Assembly (NCBI RefSeq): GCF_010093185.1
Contig: NZ_PDWL01000018.1
Coordinates: 20,943 to 84,942 of the forward strand
Length of the DNA: 64,000 nt
DNA from: Pseudoxanthomonas jiangsuensis
GTDB taxonomy: Bacteria; Pseudomonadota; Gammaproteobacteria; Xanthomonadales; Xanthomonadaceae
Reading direction: 5' to 3'
Program-made: the position numbers and the translations under genes
Shown here: piece by piece, positions 63,101-64,000 of the stretch
Layout of the letters: each line of letters starts with the position of its first letter
Numbering within the stretch: position 1 is the stretch's first letter
The notes under the pieces: generated by a model
Told to the model about the DNA's origin: nothing
Seen by the model: only the letters and a program-made list of their open reading frames with translations
Database searches by the model: none

Positions 63101-64000
63101 ATGAGCATGGACCTGCAACGCTTCCACGCCACCTACTTCGAGGAAAGCCGCGAGGGCCTGGACGCGATGGAAGCCGGGCTGCTGGCGCTGGAAGGCGGCA
63201 GCCTGGACCCGGAAGTGGTCAACTCCGTGTTCCGCGCCGCGCACTCGATCAAGGGCGGCGCCGCCACCTTCGGCTTCGAGAAGATGGCCTCGCTGACCCA
63301 CGTGCTGGAGACCCTGCTGGACGAGATCCGCGCCGGCAAGCGCGCCCTGGCCGCCAGCGCGGTGGACGCCATGCTCGGCTCGGTGGACGTGCTGCGCGCC
63401 CTGCTGGCCGAGGCCGAGCTGGGCAAGCCGGCCGACCCGGCCGCGGTGGCCGCGGTCCACGCGCGCCTGCAGCAGGAACTGGGCGGTGGCGGCGAAACCA
63501 AGGCCGCCGCCGCGGCCGAGCCGGAGCCGGAGGGCTGGAACATCGCCTTCGCCCCGGCGCCGTCGCTGTTCATGAGCGGCAACGATCCCCTGCGCATCAT
63601 CCGCGAGCTGGAGAACCTGGGCCCGCTGGACGTCAACGCCAAGCTGGACAGGCTGCCCGGCTTCGCCCAGATGGATCCGCTGGAAGCCTGCATCGCCTGG
63701 GACCTGGGCCTGCGCGGCAAGGTTCCGCGCAGCGCGATCGACGACGTGTTCGCCTGGGTGGTGGACGACTGCGAGCTGGACATCCAGCCGCAGACGGCCG
63801 GCACGGCCGCCGCGGTTGCCACCGCGCCGGTCGTGGCCGCCGTGCCCGCCGCCAACGCACCGGCGGGCGGAGACGGAAGCTCCCTCCCCGTCAGCGGCCA
63901 CACAGGCGGTGCGCTGATTAACCTGGGCGGCGGGGCGGTCCTCACCCCAGCCCCGCTTAAGCAGGTGAGCGGCGGCATGGGCCCCGCCCCGGCCGCGGGC
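63101..64000 (+). CDS. cheA: Second CheA-type histidine kinase, N-terminal 300 residues (runs off the window)
   Basis: P1 domain with phospho-His48 in RAAHSIKGGAATFGF. After a linker, residues about 145-225 form a folded domain with WNIAFAPAPSLFMSGNDPLRIIRELENLG and IDDVFAWVVDDCELDI, common in CheA proteins of this operon type. An Ala/Gly-rich linker then reaches the window end with the frame open. P3, P4 and P5 lie outside. Unlike the CheA at 53977 it lacks the FliM-like peptides in this part. ATG 63101 begins MSMDLQRFHATYFEES; the site before it is weak. Confidence 0.93.
   Translation, partial: MSMDLQRFHATYFEESREGLDAMEAGLLALEGGSLDPEVVNSVFRAAHSIKGGAATFGFEKMASLTHVLETLLDEIRAGKRALAASAVDAMLGSVDVLRALLAEAELGKPADPAAVAAVHARLQQELGGGGETKAAAAAEPEPEGWNIAFAPAPSLFMSGNDPLRIIRELENLGPLDVNAKLDRLPGFAQMDPLEACIAWDLGLRGKVPRSAIDDVFAWVVDDCELDIQPQTAGTAAAVATAPVVAAVPAANAPAGGDGSSLPVSGHTGGALINLGGGAVLTPAPLKQVSGGMGPAPAAG

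Overview
The window is high-GC DNA from a flagellated gammaproteobacterium, most likely a member of the Xanthomonadaceae/Lysobacteraceae (Lysobacter, Luteimonas or Xanthomonas type). This rests on gene order (flgIJKL-fliC-fliD-fliS-rpoN-fleQ-glycan genes-fliE to fliR-flhB-flhA-flhF-flhG-fliA-cheYZA-motCD-parC-parP), on very GC-rich codon use, and on a single flagellin with a canonical flg22-type segment. Nearly every gene is on the + strand, many joined by ATGA stop/start overlaps. No RNA genes, insertion sequences or CRISPR arrays were seen.

Layout. 1-9.3 kb: end of the P-ring/rod/hook-junction genes (flgI', flgJ, flgK, flgL), flagellin fliC, cap fliD, chaperones fliS and fliT-like, and a PilZ-like gene. 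9.4-13.6 kb: regulators (LuxR-type response regulator, sigma-54 RpoN, receiver-only regulator, FleQ-like sigma-54 activator). 13.7-32.4 kb: a glycan island in the middle of the flagellar cluster: rfbF, rfbG and rfbH (CDP-3,6-dideoxyhexose precursor), a NeuB-cupin fusion, a thiamine-diphosphate enzyme, a HAD phosphatase, two zinc-ribbon methyltransferases, an SDR epimerase, a sulfotransferase-like protein, an FkbM methyltransferase, a family-2 glycosyltransferase and a 1629-residue multidomain glycosyltransferase. 32.7-52.9 kb: basal body, motor switch, export apparatus, flhF/flhG and fliA, interrupted only by a membrane c-di-GMP phosphodiesterase gene after fliR. 53-55.9 kb: cheY, cheZ, cheA. 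55.9-58.9 kb: an accessory patch, visibly less GC-rich in large part, with a hicAB toxin-antitoxin, a frameshifted hicB relic, two small lipoprotein genes and one membrane protein gene on the - strand, and traces of an eroded RHS gene. 59-64 kb: motC, motD, parC, parP, then a second chemosensory set (STAS protein, CheY, start of a second CheA that runs off the window).

Regulation can be read from the DNA. Five sigma-54 -24/-12 boxes precede rfbF, fliD, fliE, fliL and flhB. Sigma-28 (FliA) boxes precede fliC, fliS, the c-di-GMP phosphodiesterase, motC and the STAS-cheY-cheA operon. RpoN, a FleQ-like activator and FliA are all encoded here, so the window appears to hold most of its own transcription hierarchy. 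The glycan island carries its own sigma-54 box, so flagellin modification is probably timed with flagellar assembly.

Points most worth following up: the glycan island, whose enzyme set fits an unusual branched or pyruvate-extended CDP-sugar; poly-C tracts in its family-2 glycosyltransferase; a CheA whose usual P2 position holds two copies of a FliM/CheZ-like peptide; the RHS/hicAB patch at the place where related clusters keep cheB; and a nearly leaderless motC promoter.
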